From Tretioscincus oriximinensis (Eukaryota; Chordata; Lepidosauria; Squamata; Gymnophthalmidae), in contig JAJVDF010000460.1 of assembly GCA_022410635.1 (NCBI GenBank), positions 186,001 through 250,000 of the forward strand: a stretch of 64,000 nt of DNA. Direction: 5' to 3'. Shown in pieces: positions 9,272 to 19,977 of this stretch (within the stretch, counting starts at the first letter, position 1; every line of letters begins with the position of its first letter). The position numbers were made by a program, and so were the translations under genes. Below the pieces are notes generated by a model, which ran no database searches, had not been told where the DNA came from, and was given only the letters and a program-made list of their open reading frames with translations.

Positions 9272-9890
9272 TGTATGTTTGTGTGTGTTTGAGATACTTA
9301 GCAGGTTAAAACTTCCAGCTTTGGACAGGTTGTTGATTCAGACCCTCATACCTCCAGAGACACATCCCAAGAGCATGTAGGCATTAAAATGTAAAATCAA
9401 GAGGTGGAGAAAGTCATTGAATGAATTTAAATTAACAAAAGTGAGATAATTGTAGGCAAACATCTGAGCAGATTTGGCATGACTTGGAATAAGGCCAGAG
9501 ATGGAAGCATTTTGTCCTGTCTGGCTGTAAGCACACGAAGGGGGGCAAGAGTAAGAAATCTGGAAGCAGTGGCAGATTTTGCTCAAAAAAGGGGACATAC
9601 CTTTGGTCCAGAGTGCAGGGAGCTCTCACACACCAACAAAAAGTTGGAGGATGAACTGATGTTACTTGACCACCCAGCTACACTCCTGCAGCCCTATTGG
9701 CTGGTGTGTTCCACGCCTGTTGTCTTTTCTCATGAAAGTGGACATACAATAAAGGGCTGCAGGCATCTGTAAGAGAGGATGCCTGCCTGTTTGCAGATTT
9801 TTTCCAACTGCTTAGCGAAGGCTAGCGAATCCTCCATTTGGCCTTGTGGCCCAAAGAGGAACCTTGTGCTAGGAATAAGGTAAGTAATCG
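9272..9890. other. No gene recognised
   Basis: No domain, splice-framed exon or repeat family recognised. A 97-codon frame at 9479-9772 has no visible family features. Confidence 0.5.
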
Positions 9891-9894
9891 TCAT

Positions 9895-10366
9895 GCAGCT
9901 GCATCCTTAGATATCTGAGAGATGATCTTATTGAAGTGTACAAAATCATGCATGGGATCGACAGGGTGAATAGAGAAAAAATGTTTTCTCTATCACACAA
10001 CACAAGGACCAGGGGGCACTCCTTAAAACTGTTGGGTAGAAAAATGAGAACAGACAAAGGAAAGTATTTTTTTTCACACAGAGGGTCATCGGCCTGTGGA
10101 ATTTACTTCCTGAAGAGATAGTGGTAGCTAACAGCTTGGATAGCTTCAAGACAGGACTAGACAGGTTTATGGACACCAAGGGTATAAATGGATACTAGGA
10201 TGGATGTCTGGATGTTGCCTCCAGGATGGAGCAACAGGCAGGACTCCTGAAATGCCATTTGCAGGGAGTCATGAACAGGTGCATATTTTGCTTTCCGCTC
10301 TGTGTGACACAGAATGCTGGACTTGATGGGCTGTGGCCTGATCCAGTATGGTTCTTCGTATGAATT
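9895..10366 (+). mobile_element. CR1-like LINE 3' end
   Basis: A decayed C-terminal frame can be read: VYKIMHGIDRVNREKMF, then RGHSLKLLG and a KYFFSHR block, then after frameshifts SLDSFKTGLDRF. RGHSLKL...YFF..R...FK..LD is the usual C-terminal pattern of CR1-group proteins. The 3' region ends CTGATCCAGTATGGTTCTTC, then GTATG. Both frameshifts and 5' truncation make it non-functional. Confidence 0.75.
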
Positions 10367-12599
10367 AGAGGTGAAGGAGATACTGGAAAGTAGAGCCATT
10401 TCTAAAAGGAAGAAAACAGGCTTAAAGATAGTGTATATATTTACAGGCCATAGAAGGGGAAAGCTCTAGAATCCATGCCAGTATCATTGGCATGAACTAG
10501 AAGTTCACAGGAATATGACCACATTCATTTCCAAGGAGATGCAGCTCAGTCTTGGTCACATTGTTGAACTGATAGATAACATTGGATAAAAATATCATTT
10601 TGAGATCTTCTGGACCACCCAAAGGCTTATTTCACATTGTTTTGATTTTTGAACACATTCACAGCTCAAAATAGTGGTTCCTCAGATGTTGTTGGAACTC
10701 AACCTATTGTCCACTAATAATTGTAACCAATAGCAGGAATAACTAAAATGATAATTCAACAATATCTAAAAATGTTTGGACAGTTATACAGTCAATAATG
10801 AACACCGTTATGGAAATGGCGTTTTAAGGTAATCCCTTATCAAGATATAATATTTGCATGATAAACTGATTCTAGTGGCCTATTAACAAGAACTTTTGGA
10901 TGGAAGGACCTTAAGAATTGGACAATTAATAGACGTCATCGAGTTGATGAAATTCGATCTGGTGAATGAAAGATGACAGTATTACAATGGACTTAAAACG
11001 GAGTTAATTTATAGACAATATTGGCTCAGATTAATATGAAATATTGAAGGTTGAGGCAATTTTTTCACTTGGGACAATATCTGTAAAAATATATTTCCTT
11101 TGATGTGAACTTTAATATAAGTTATTATTGTCCTGCAGGCGGGGTTTTATTTGTTTATCTGATGCCTTGCTGTTTCATTTTCTCTCTTCTTTTAGTACTG
11201 TTTATTGATTGCTTATTGTTGATATCTGAATGATTGTTGCTGTCTTTATAAACTAAAAAAAATATTGGGGGGAAAAAAAACCAAAGTTCAGGAAATACTT
11301 GACTCCATTTTCAAATTTTCATATTTTAAAATTTCCAGTAGGAGATATCAATGGCAGGATGTACGCTGTAGAATATTTTACTCAAAGGTTACACCATGGT
11401 AAACACCATGTCCACCACTTAAAATAGAGGCTATTGGACAATTGCCAATTCATGGAGTTTAAACTTCCCTCCCTCACTACCCCACACATTCCCTCCAAGC
11501 TATGAGGCAGGTGTAGCCATCAACTGCCCAGGCTGAAATACTGAAGGCTGGCACTGCACAGATGGAGTGCCCAGAGACCGGTGCAGCCCAGTACAAGGGG
11601 GCGAGGCAAGACTTGGGCCAGGCTGCAGGATGCAGCCACTGACTAGGCTAAGCTGCTGGAGGTCTGCAAGGCCCTGCTCAAACCACTGGAGGCTGGCAAG
11701 GCCCAGCTCAGGTAACCAATGTGGCAATGCTCACTGGCAAAGGAGGGTGGGAGTGGCTAGAGAAAACCCAGATTGCATTTGTGGGCTTAACAGCTAGTTT
11801 CTGCATAATTGCCGGACCAATCCTGGAGTGTACCTGACTGAATCAAGTACTCTGACCCAGGATAAGCTGTGGGGTTCATTCCAAGGGCTTCTACAATACA
11901 GAAAAAACTTTACTATGGATAACCCCCCCCCCCCNAAAAAAAAAAAAAAGAATTCCAATGTTTAATACCAACCTCCCTTTTATCTCACATTATGACACAC
12001 AGATTTATCCAGATAAATTTTCAAAAATGCCTTCGATATTAACAATGGCCCCCTCCACATGACTTGTTAAAAATACAATGTGGTTAGAATTCGGAATAAC
12101 TGGTCCAAGCCTACCTAACCTGCAAAATCTGTGGAACTGACAAGAGGAAAGCAGAAGAAAGCAGGAGGACAATACCATGCAGACCTGCTGGCTGGTGTCT
12201 TCTCACCATAACTGTCTTACCACAAAGTGTGGCACACACCAGTTTGCACTATTGTAGAAGAATCAACAATTTCCCATTTCAGGGCAACAGAACTTCTTCT
12301 CGGGTGTTTACCAGGTGAATAACAGAAGATCCACTGTCCCATGGAGTGTAGGCAAAGTATTCCACAGTGGCTTAGAGGATGTAACATATGGCAGCTACTA
12401 TTCCCATCCCATCTCTAATCCACATTGAAGGCCAGAAGTGAGATGGGATCACTTGTAATAATTGCTGCCATTTTTAAAAATTCTAAACTCTTTCTTCTTC
12501 TTTTTACTGTTTGTGGATACTTCCTTAGAAACTGGACTCTATTTTTCAGAAGCTCATGCTATAAAAAGGGCTTGTTTAGATGTTATAGGATCTTATGCA
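10367..12599. other. No gene recognised; AT-rich repeat-like tract and GC-rich degenerate repeat
   Basis: 10740-11290 is AT-rich and ends in an A-rich stretch (AACTAAAAAAAATATTGG), possibly a LINE tail I cannot classify. 11500-11760 is GC-rich with loose internal repetition (CTGGAGGTCTGCAAGGCCCT resembles CTGGAGGCTGGCAAGGCCCA). A poly-C then poly-A run with one N sits at 11924-11949. The remainder seems unique. Confidence 0.45.
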
Positions 12600-12916
12600 G
12601 ACATGAATGGCTCAGTCACTAAGGAAATGGTGTCTTATCTGGGAGATCGGGTTTCAAAGCCCTGTGTCGAACGTGGGCAGAGGTGAGCACCTTCTCCTAC
12701 CCTGTAGCTCTACCCAACCCAGCTTTTCGAAAGCAAGAATTGCAAGAAATTATAACTGACTGAAAGTAGATACATGGGAACCACCACAGCCTGGTGGGGA
12801 AGACAGAATATAAGCCTTTGGGCAAAATACCCTTGTAAGCCACTTTGAGTCCCATTGAAAAATGAGAAAAGTGGGGTATAAGAACCCACTACTACTACTA
12901 CTACTACTACTACTAT
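12600..12916 (+). mobile_element. SINE-2 with a TAC-repeat tail
   Basis: tRNA-like head (GGCTCAGTCACTAAGGAAAT; B-box-like GGGTTTCAAAGCCC), body as in the other SINE-2 copies, and end GGGGTATAAGAACCCACTAC, followed by (TAC)n at about 12885-12916 in place of the TTC repeat at 21970. The tail has evidently mutated to, or been captured as, a different triplet. Confidence 0.8.
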
Positions 12917-13226
12917 TTCCTCTTCTTCTTCTACATGTGTTGCTAGAAAAGAACAGAACTAGCCTCTTACAGTTTTTCACAACTGCTTTTAGGAGCCTCC
13001 TACATTTAGAAGTCTATTATGCTACTAGTTGATTTATATATATATATTTCCTACAAGCTGCTCAGGAAATATGGTTGAGAAATAGTATCGGCATATCTAT
13101 AGCAAGTAATCTTATTTTGCTCCTAGCCAAGCAATGTGATGTAATTTTTAGTTCAAGGGCCGAGTGATGTGTCAGAAATCTCTGTTACACCTGAGAAAAA
13201 GAGTGTATAAAATAGCCAGGGACAAC
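12917..13226. other. No gene recognised; flank of the PLE insertion
   Basis: Unique AT-rich sequence with a short TA run at 13034-13047. Its right edge holds the left copy of the PLE target-site duplication. Confidence 0.5.
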
Positions 13227-13238
13227 ATTGGCATATGG
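13227..13238 (+). repeat. Left target-site duplication of the PLE palindrome
   Basis: ATTGGCATATGG, repeated exactly at 15786-15797. The two copies bracket the inverted pair, marking it as one insertion. Confidence 0.85.
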
Positions 13239-13513
13239 TCCAGCAAAGGGGCTAGCAGCACTTTGAGACTAACTTGAGAAAAGTGGTTGGCATAAGCTTT
13301 CGTAGACAGGTCTACTTCTTCAGATGCTGAGGGACTAATGCCAGGGTCAGGTATTTATAGGGAAATGTGTATGGGAGAAGACAAAGCATATGCAACTGTA
13401 GGGAGGTGTTGAATTGCAGGTAAATAGCAGGAACTAATCTTCTTATGTAAAAAAGTGCCTGGGGCAACAAGGTGCAATGTCTGGTAGAGAATCAATCAAA
13501 TACTTAACAGGTG

Positions 13514-14467
13514 TCATAAAAATGTATAGTTGGCCAGGAAACCATTGTCTCTGTTAAGTCCTTTGCTGATGGCCTGGAACTTGTGAATGTATTCAAGTTC
13601 TGCTGCTTCTCTTTCAAATCTTCCTTTGTAGTTTCTTTGTTCAAGAACTGCAGTCCTGAGGTCTGAGAGAGAATGTCCTGGAAGGTTAAAATGTTCAGCA
13701 ACTGGTTTCTGTGTGTTTCCATTTCGAATATCTGATTTGTGTCCATTTATTCTCTGGCGAAGGGATTGTCCTGTTTGCCCAATGTAGAGTGTAGAGGGGC
13801 ATTGTTGGCAGAAGATGGAATACACCACATTAGAAGATGAGCATGTAAAAGTCCCTCTAATGTTGTGGGTGGTGTTATCAGGTCCCGTGATGACATTGCC
13901 AGGGTGGATGTGTGCACAGAGTTGACATCTGGGTTTGCGGCAGGGTCTAGTTCCCATTTCTCCCTCTGTGTCCTGTGTTCTTTGTGTGAGGAGTTGTTTG
14001 AGGTTGGGTGGTTGTTTGTAAGCCAGCAAAGGTTTGCCACCAAGTGCTCTTGAGAGAGCTGTGTTTTTATCCAAAATAGGTTGAAGTTGATTTATTATGT
14101 GTTTGAGGGGCCCCAATTGTGAGCTGTATGTGACCACTAATGGGGTTCTGTTGTTTTCTGTCCTCAATCTGTCCTGTAATAGGTTGATTCTGGGTACCAT
14201 TCTGGCTCTGTTGATTTGTTTTTTTACTTCATGTGGTGGGTACTGTAACCTGAGGAATGCTTGCAGTAGTTCCAGGAGTTTGGTGTCTCTGTCTTCTGGA
14301 TCCGAGCAGATGCGATTATATCTGAGAGCTTGGCTGTAGACAATAGATTTGGTTGTGTGTTCGGGATGGAAACTAGAGGCATGTAAATAGGTGTATCGAT
14401 CAGTTGGTTTGCGATACAGGGTCGTGCTCAGATTTCCATTGTGCAATTTTATGGTGGTGTCTAGAAA
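13514..14467 (-). pseudogene. PLE C-terminal frame (RT end plus GIY-YIG endonuclease), left arm
   Basis: Uninterrupted frame from FLDTT at the arm boundary to a stop at 13514-13516; about 317 codons with no true start. It is the mirror partner of the right-arm frame and differs at very few residues (LELLQ here, LELQQ there; KPVAEHF here, KPVVEHF there). Order: end of reverse transcriptase, linker, Cys cluster, GIY-YIG-type nuclease. In PLEs the nuclease nicks the target to prime reverse transcription. The N-terminal RT with its catalytic aspartates is absent, so this is a truncated remnant with an intact 3' frame. Confidence 0.85.
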
Positions 14468-14471
14468 GTGG

Positions 14472-14499
14472 ACTTTCTAGACACCACTTTCTAGACACC
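14472..14499 (+). repeat. Tandem 14-bp unit at the palindrome centre
   Basis: ACTTTCTAGACACC occurs twice in a row (14472-14485, 14486-14499). The left arm has a single inverted copy (14456-14469), separated by GG. The unit contains the self-complementary TCTAGA. The second copy seems to be a footprint of the event that joined the arms. Confidence 0.85.
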
Positions 14500-15441
14500 A
14501 CCATAAAATTGCACAATGGAAATCTGAGCACGACCCTGTATCGCAAACCAACTGATCGATACACCTATTTACATGCCTCTAGTTTCCATCCCGAACACAC
14601 AACCAAATCTATTGTCTACAGCCAAGCTCTCAGATATAATCGCATCTGCTCGGATCCAGAAGACAGAGACACCAAACTCCTGGAACTACAGCAAGCATTC
14701 CTCAGGTTACAGTACCCACCACATGAAGTAAAAAAACAAATCAACAGAGCCAGAATGGTACCCAGAATCAACCTATTACAGGACAGATTGAGGACAGAAA
14801 ACAACAGAACCCCATTAGTGGTCACATACAGCTCACAATTGGGGCCCCTCAAACACATAATAAATCAACTTCAACCTATTTTGGATAAAAACACAGCTCT
14901 CTCAAGAGCACTTGGTGGCAAACCTTTGCTGGCTTACAAACAACCACCCAACCTCAAACAACTCCTCACACAAAGAACACAGGACACAGAGGGAGAAATG
15001 GGAACTAGACCCTGCCGCAAACCCAGATGTCAACTCTGTGCACACATCCACCCTGGCAATGTCATCACGGGACCTGATAACACCACCCACAACATTAGAG
15101 GGACTTTTACATGCTCATCTTCTAATGTGGTGTATTCCATCTTCTGCCAACAATGCCCCTCTACACTCTACATTGGGCAAACAGGACAATCCCTTCGCCA
15201 GAGAATAAATGGACACAAATCAGATATTCGAAATGGAAACACACAGAAACCAGTTGTTGAACATTTTAACCTTCCAGGACATTCTCTCTCAGACCTCAGG
15301 ACTGCAGTTCTTGAACAAAGAAACTACAAAGGAAGATTTGAAAGAGAAGCAGCAGAACTTGAATACATTCACAAGTTCCAGGCCATCAGCAAAGGACTTA
15401 ACAGAGACAATGGTTTCCTGGCCAACTATACATTTTTATGA
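14488..15441 (+). pseudogene. PLE C-terminal frame (RT end plus GIY-YIG endonuclease), right arm
   Basis: The frame is open from 14404, but its first 28 codons read the left arm in antisense; element sequence starts at F29 (14488). Visible: FLDTTIKLHNG and LYRKPTDRYTYLHASSFHP (region after the RT core), CRKPRCQLCAH (Cys204, Cys209, Cys212, His214), a C237-x10-C248-QQC251 cluster, then VYS (243-245) and LYIGQT (Y256, I257, G258) as the GIY-YIG pair, with RQRINGHKSD and an REAAELE segment downstream. Stop TGA at 15439-15441. The conserved frame suggests a recent insertion; the YxDD-containing RT core is missing. Confidence 0.88.
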
Positions 15442-15509
15442 CACCTGTTAAGTATTTGATTGATTCTCTACCAGACATTGCACCTTGTTGCCCCAGGCAC
15501 TTTTTTACA

Positions 15510-15575
15510 TAAGAGGATTAGTTCCTGCTATTTACCTGTCTTTTTAAGGAGATTAGTTCCTGCTATTTACCTGCA
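15510..15575 (+). repeat. Partial tandem duplication in the right-arm 3' untranslated region
   Basis: GATTAGTTCCTGCTATTTAC is present twice, joined by CTGTCTTTTTAAGGA, while the left arm has it once. Insertion length is about 35 bp. It is either a later slippage in this arm or a loss from the other. Confidence 0.75.
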
Positions 15576-15785
15576 ATTCAACACCTCCCTACAGTTGCAT
15601 ATGCTTTGTCTTCTCCCATACACATTTCCCTATAAATACCTGACCCTGGCATTAGTCCCTCAGCATCTGAAGAAGTAGACCTGTCTACGAAAGCTTATGC
15701 CAACCACTTTTCTCAAGTTAGTCTCAAAGTGCTGCTAGCCCCTTTGCTGGACTTTCTGCTAGACTAACACGGCTATTTCTCTGAA

Positions 15786-15797
15786 ATTGGCATATGG
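15786..15797 (+). repeat. Right target-site duplication of the PLE palindrome
   Basis: ATTGGCATATGG, identical to 13227-13238, immediately after the PLE terminal sequence ...GGCTATTTCTCTGAA. Confidence 0.85.
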
Positions 15798-16544
15798 GAG
15801 TTTCTCAAGGAAAAAATTCTAATTGGTTTCTAAATACTATGGAATCTAATTTGGGATTGTATAACAATGATTGTCACTTAGCTGTGTAGTGCCCATATAT
15901 ACGACAGAAGAATTTTTTTTCATGAAATAGACAATTTCTTTTGGAATGAGGCAGATGATAATATCATTGCATAAAAACAACGTGCTAATTGCTCCTTTTG
16001 ACCATGTGCCCTTTTTACAAAGCTTTTGCATCAATGTGCTCTATACCCTGAATTACAAAACTAACACTGCATTATTTCACGGTACAGCTTGAAAATCCTG
16101 GTAGGACATAATGCATTAGCATTAATTAGATGCAAAGAAAAGGACTGAACAAAAGTACCCAGTAGCAGTTTAGAACAGCCTTGGTGATAATGACATGGAT
16201 TACAGTTGTTGCATTTGTTTGAACTGATGCTAGACAAAGTCAGCTTTCCAGTATTCTCATTTTAAAACTTGTTACTCAGGGGTATGTCCCATTGAGTGGT
16301 ATGTGATATACTTCCAGGAATGTTAACAATGCAGGATTTAGGAGCTGTAATTTCAGGAGTATATCAACAGGTGAAAAAGAGCCTAGGCAATAACTGGAAT
16401 TAGTTCACTGATTGGCTTTGATGATAATTTCATGGTTGCCCCCTGCCATGATAGTAGCCATTGGCTTGCTAATGGGTAGTTTTTAAAAGTTGATTATTTG
16501 AATCAGCAAATGATAGGGGTTCATTACACTGAGAAGCTTTCCCC
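15798..16544. other. No gene recognised
   Basis: Unique, AT-rich. The patch GCATTAGCATTAATTAGATG near 16112 has homeodomain-like ATTA cores, but nothing else supports a regulatory call. Confidence 0.5.
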
Positions 16545-16822
16545 TCTCATGGTATAAGGTGGTAGCTAGCAGCTTGGGTAGTTTCAATACTGGACTAGAC
16601 AGGTTTATGGACACCAAGAATGGATGTCTGGATATTGCCTCCGGGATGAAGCAACAGCCAGGGCTCCTGAAATACCATTTGCAGGGAGTCATGAACAGGA
16701 GCATATTTTGTTTTCCTCTGTTCGGACTGCCCAGATGCATCTGGTGGGCCTCTGTGTCACACAGAATGCTGGACTTGATGGGCTGTGGCCTGATCCAGTA
16801 TGGCTCTTCTTATGTTCTTATG
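16545..16822 (+). mobile_element. CR1-like LINE 3' end
   Basis: Decayed C-terminal frame (SFNTGLDRFMD readable around 16580-16612), then a 3' untranslated region ending GGCCTGATCCAGTATGGCTC and TTCTTATGTTCTTATG (two octamers). 5' truncated. Same family as 9895 and 50725. Confidence 0.8.
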
Positions 16823-18239
16823 AGGTGGTATATAGTAAGTTTAAACAGTTTGTTTTCAGATATTTTATTCTTTTTGTAAATGATATGGTGAATTAGCTAG
16901 TCAATAAAAAATAATTATTAGCTCATAGTATAAAAAAGACTTCTGCTTTCTTTATTGCCCCCATAATTATATTAACCCTCTTCTTACAAGTTACCATTTG
17001 ACTAATTCACCCATTTGTTGCCATTTGACTAATCTGGCAAATGTTGCAAGTGGTTTATGTTGCCAGTTTTTTTTTTGTCGTTTATTGTGCTGTAAAGTTG
17101 TTTTCTTGTTTGTGTTTTAAAAATTGACCACACAAAGTTAGGGTAGGTTTGAGATAAGTTTCACGGAAATTCAAATGTTATACTACATAGCAGACCTTTA
17201 TGTCACATGGCATGTTTTCATCCAATCACAGTAAGAGGGCAAGGGAGCCAAGCATGCTGCAGCTGTTTGGGATGGGCTACGAAAGGAAATAAAGGCTGGG
17301 CATGAGTCAGCAGTTTTCCAATAAATCGCTCAAAGACCCTTCGTCTGCTGATGCATCTGTTTCCACCAGTATCGTGACTGCCTTACAGCTGGCTGGCTGA
17401 TCCTTGCAGAGAAGCTGATCTCCCAAAATGTAAACAGAACCGTTAACAAATGAATCAGTCCAAGTAGGAAAGATCTCCAGGGATGGCTTCAATCAGATAA
17501 GTGTGGATCCACCCTTAGGGGATTCCAGGTCTCCAGATGCACTAAAAATACCAACAAGCCAACACTACACTGTGATCAGAAAACATCTTAATGCTATTTG
17601 TGTGGGTTAAAACACAAATGGAAGCAATTAACTTTGGTGCACTTCTAACTGTACCAATCCTAGAAGCAGGGGCATAGCTATCCATAGGGCAAGCAGGGCA
17701 CCACCATGGGCCCCCAAAGGGTTAGTCCCTCTGGGGCCCCGGTTAATCCAAATTGGGAAAACCTGCACCTGCATCATTTTTGAGAGAGAATTCTATTCCA
17801 GCAACATGTGGCTTTGCGAACAATGCATCATAAAGTACTCCCCCTGTGGATTATAGAGGAACTGTATGCACCCGAGCAAAGCCGTACAACGTTCGTTCCT
17901 ATTTTTTCCCCTAGTGAGAACACAGCTTGTGTGTATTGTTGTTCTTTTTTTATGGTTTTCAGTCCCAATTCTTCAGGACTGAAATTTGTTTGAAAACACG
18001 GGTGTTACCACAGCCTTAAGTTACTTAATGTTTGTAAGGATGTCCTGTCACGATGACCTACTCATGGTGGATCAGAACACACTGATAAATGGTACCCAAT
18101 CTACTGGGGTACCCAATCTACTGGGATACAAAGTAGAAGATGGGTATGACATAATAAAGGATTTCTTGCATTGGCAACAGGATGAACCAGTAGACTTGTC
18201 TGGTGTTTTTAACTCATCATTTTTCCAAAATGTGAAGAT
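16823..18239. other. No gene recognised
   Basis: Mostly unique. 17940-18000 contains TTTCAGTCCCAATTCTTCAGGACTGAAA split as a short inverted repeat; a similar core (CCCAATTCTTCAGGACTGAAA-like) recurs at about 37912 and, inverted, at about 42088, so it probably belongs to an old MITE. Confidence 0.45.
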
Positions 18240-18455
18240 TATTTATAGATCCTGTTTCCAAGAGCCTTATTCTAGGTTATATCATGGTATAGAGCTTGGC
18301 CATCAACATGTGAAGTGTAAACTTTGGCAGGCCCTATTCAAAGCCTGCCATAGCCTACATAGCATGTTTGATAGTAAACTCTTTTCCTCAGATATAGCCC
18401 AGAATAAGGTCCAGTGGGGACAGGACCATATTGTTATGCATGAGAAGCATGAAGG
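18240..18455. mobile_element. MITE-B, diverged copy
   Basis: Ends resemble the copies at 25976 and 55299: GAGCCTTATTCTAGGTTATA near the left and ATATAGCCCAGAATAAGGTC, then CAGTGGGGACAGG at the right, with an inner TTTGGCAGGCCC / AAAGCCTGCCATAGCC block. The 164-codon open frame over it (17986-18480) is a chance frame through this repeat. Confidence 0.6.
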
Positions 18456-19188
18456 GAAAATCCCAAGCTTGGCACTGTGAATGCTTAGGGTTTTTTTGAG
18501 ACTGATAAACAGGGAGAGAAACACACACATTTCAAGTTTTCAAGAGAAAAGCCACAACTGAAGGTCTCTGCTTGTCTTTCAGAGTTAAAATGTTTTCTTT
18601 CCGTGACCCCCTTTTGTTTGGCAAGGGAGCTGGAGCTAGAATAAAACAAGAAACTGCTGCCAAAGGAAAGGGGGAATACTGCATTTTAGCACCTTTCAAC
18701 ATCTGTGCAACATTGCCTCCTGCTAAAAACGGCCCATTGTTTGGGATAGAGGGCATAGGTGGCTTTACGTTGTCACCACTTTTTTGCTCCCAATGAATGA
18801 GCAGCAATCGTAGAAGTCATTTCTATCTCCCCGAAGCCTGATGTCAACATCAAATGCCATCTTTAGCAACAGCTGCAGCTGCTGTTGTGTGATAGCAAAG
18901 GCAAATGATGGAAGACAGAGCCAAAAAGTTTGAAGTCCCTACTTCCCTCTGCAGGGCAGACATGGTATGTAGAGACTGACATTCTGGACATGGGACACAA
19001 CTGTTAAAAGCACTTTGGTTTTCTAGCGTGGATCTCTGGGAAGCATAATGACTGCTAGTGCTTCAGAATAGCCCTCTCCTTTGCTAGAAATGCAGCCAAA
19101 ATGAGGTTTATGGAGTTTTGACACAGAAAGCCACAGTCACTCATGTGCTTTTAAAGCATCTCCCATTATGAAGAACTGGACTAGAAAC

Positions 19189-19190
<2 letters not shown>
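18456..19190. other. No gene recognised
   Basis: No coding or RNA feature recognised; the open frames on both strands at 18532-18807 overlap each other and lack domains. Confidence 0.45.

Positions 19191-19226
<36 letters not shown>
19191..19226 (+). repeat. ATC triplet microsatellite
   Basis: Twelve uninterrupted ATC units. Confidence 0.95.
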
Positions 19227-19410
19227 GGGGGAAAAACTTTTTTCTGGTTTTCAGACCTGATGTTAGTTTAAAAGCGCACTTTTGACTGTAGCCTAACACA
19301 GAAAAATTGCCCTCTCTCCCTCTTCTGTTCTCTTTCTTCTTTCCTCATTTATTGGTGGGATGGCATTTACTTGTACAAATGCCACAACGCACTCTAGACT
19401 ACATGCCATT

Positions 19411-19690
19411 GAACATAAGAACATAAGAGGAGCCTTGCTGAATAGGGCCAGAGCTCATCTTGTCCAGCATTCTGTCTCGCACAGTGGCCCACCAGTTGCC
19501 CTAGGACAGTCACAAACAGAAAAATGAAAAACCATCACCTATTCCTGATTCCCTGCAAAGGACATTTCCTGTTTTCATACCTAATAGTCAATGATTTTTC
19601 CATGAATTTGTCTAACCCTATTTTGAACCTATCCAGGCTGCTAACTACCACCACCTCTTCCAGATTAATGACCCTCTGGGTAAAAAAAAT
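19411..19690 (-). mobile_element. CR1-like LINE 3' end, minus
   Basis: Plus strand starts GAACATAAGAACATAAGAGG (inverted octamers). It continues through CCAGCATTCTGTCTCGCACA, the inverted C-terminal region (AATTTGTCTAACCCTATTTT), and ends in GACCCTCTGGGTAAAAAAAA. A SINE-2 copy follows within a few bases and may have truncated it. Confidence 0.8.
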
Positions 19691-19696
19691 ACTTAG

Positions 19697-19977
19697 CAGG
19701 CATGAAAGGCTCAATCGCTAAGAAACGGTCTCTCATGTGGAAGATCGGGTTTCGAAGCCCAGTGTCAGAAGTGGGGAGGGGTGAGCACCTTCTCCTAGCC
19801 TGTAGCTCTAGCCAATCCAGTATTCAAAAGCAGGAATTGCAAGAAATTGCACCTGACTGCCAGTAGATAAATGGGAACCACCACAGCTTGATGTTTTTCA
19901 GACAAAACATCCTTGTAAGCCACTTTGCATCCCTTTGAAAGGTGAGAAAAGTATAAGAACCCATTTCTTCTTCTTCT
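19697..19977 (+). mobile_element. SINE-2, near full length
   Basis: tRNA-like head (GAAAGGCTCAATCGCTAAGA; B-box-like GGGTTTCGAAGCCC), family body, and end GTATAAGAACCCATTTCTTC with a very short TTC tail. Abuts the CR1 copy on its left. Confidence 0.8.

Larger units (their letters stand above)
13239..15785. mobile_element. Head-to-head inverted pair of 5'-truncated Penelope-like elements
   Basis: The left arm (13239-14471, minus) and right arm (14472-15785, plus) are near-identical inverted copies of the 3' half of a PLE, meeting at 14470-14472 with no spacer beyond GG. Length differences are accounted for: the right arm has 34 extra bp at its outer end, one extra 14-bp unit at the centre and an extra about 35 bp in its 3' untranslated region. 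Removing these and the central GG leaves about 1231 bp in each arm. Exact 12-bp direct repeats flank the whole. The coding part lacks the reverse transcriptase catalytic region, so neither arm is autonomous. The family resembles Neptune-type PLEs; this subclass is inferred from the extra Cys cluster. Confidence 0.9.

Noticed and set aside
13747..15208. 98- and 62-codon frames in other registers of the PLE arms
   Set aside because: Shadows of the GIY-YIG frame; they appear in mirrored pairs because the arms are inverted copies.
13239..15785. Palindrome as an assembly or sequencing fold-back artefact
   Set aside because: The flanks are not mirrored, an exact 12-bp target duplication brackets the pair, and the arms differ by substitutions and indels.
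17986..18480. 164-codon plus-strand open frame
   Set aside because: It runs across a diverged MITE-B copy and has no domain or coding texture.
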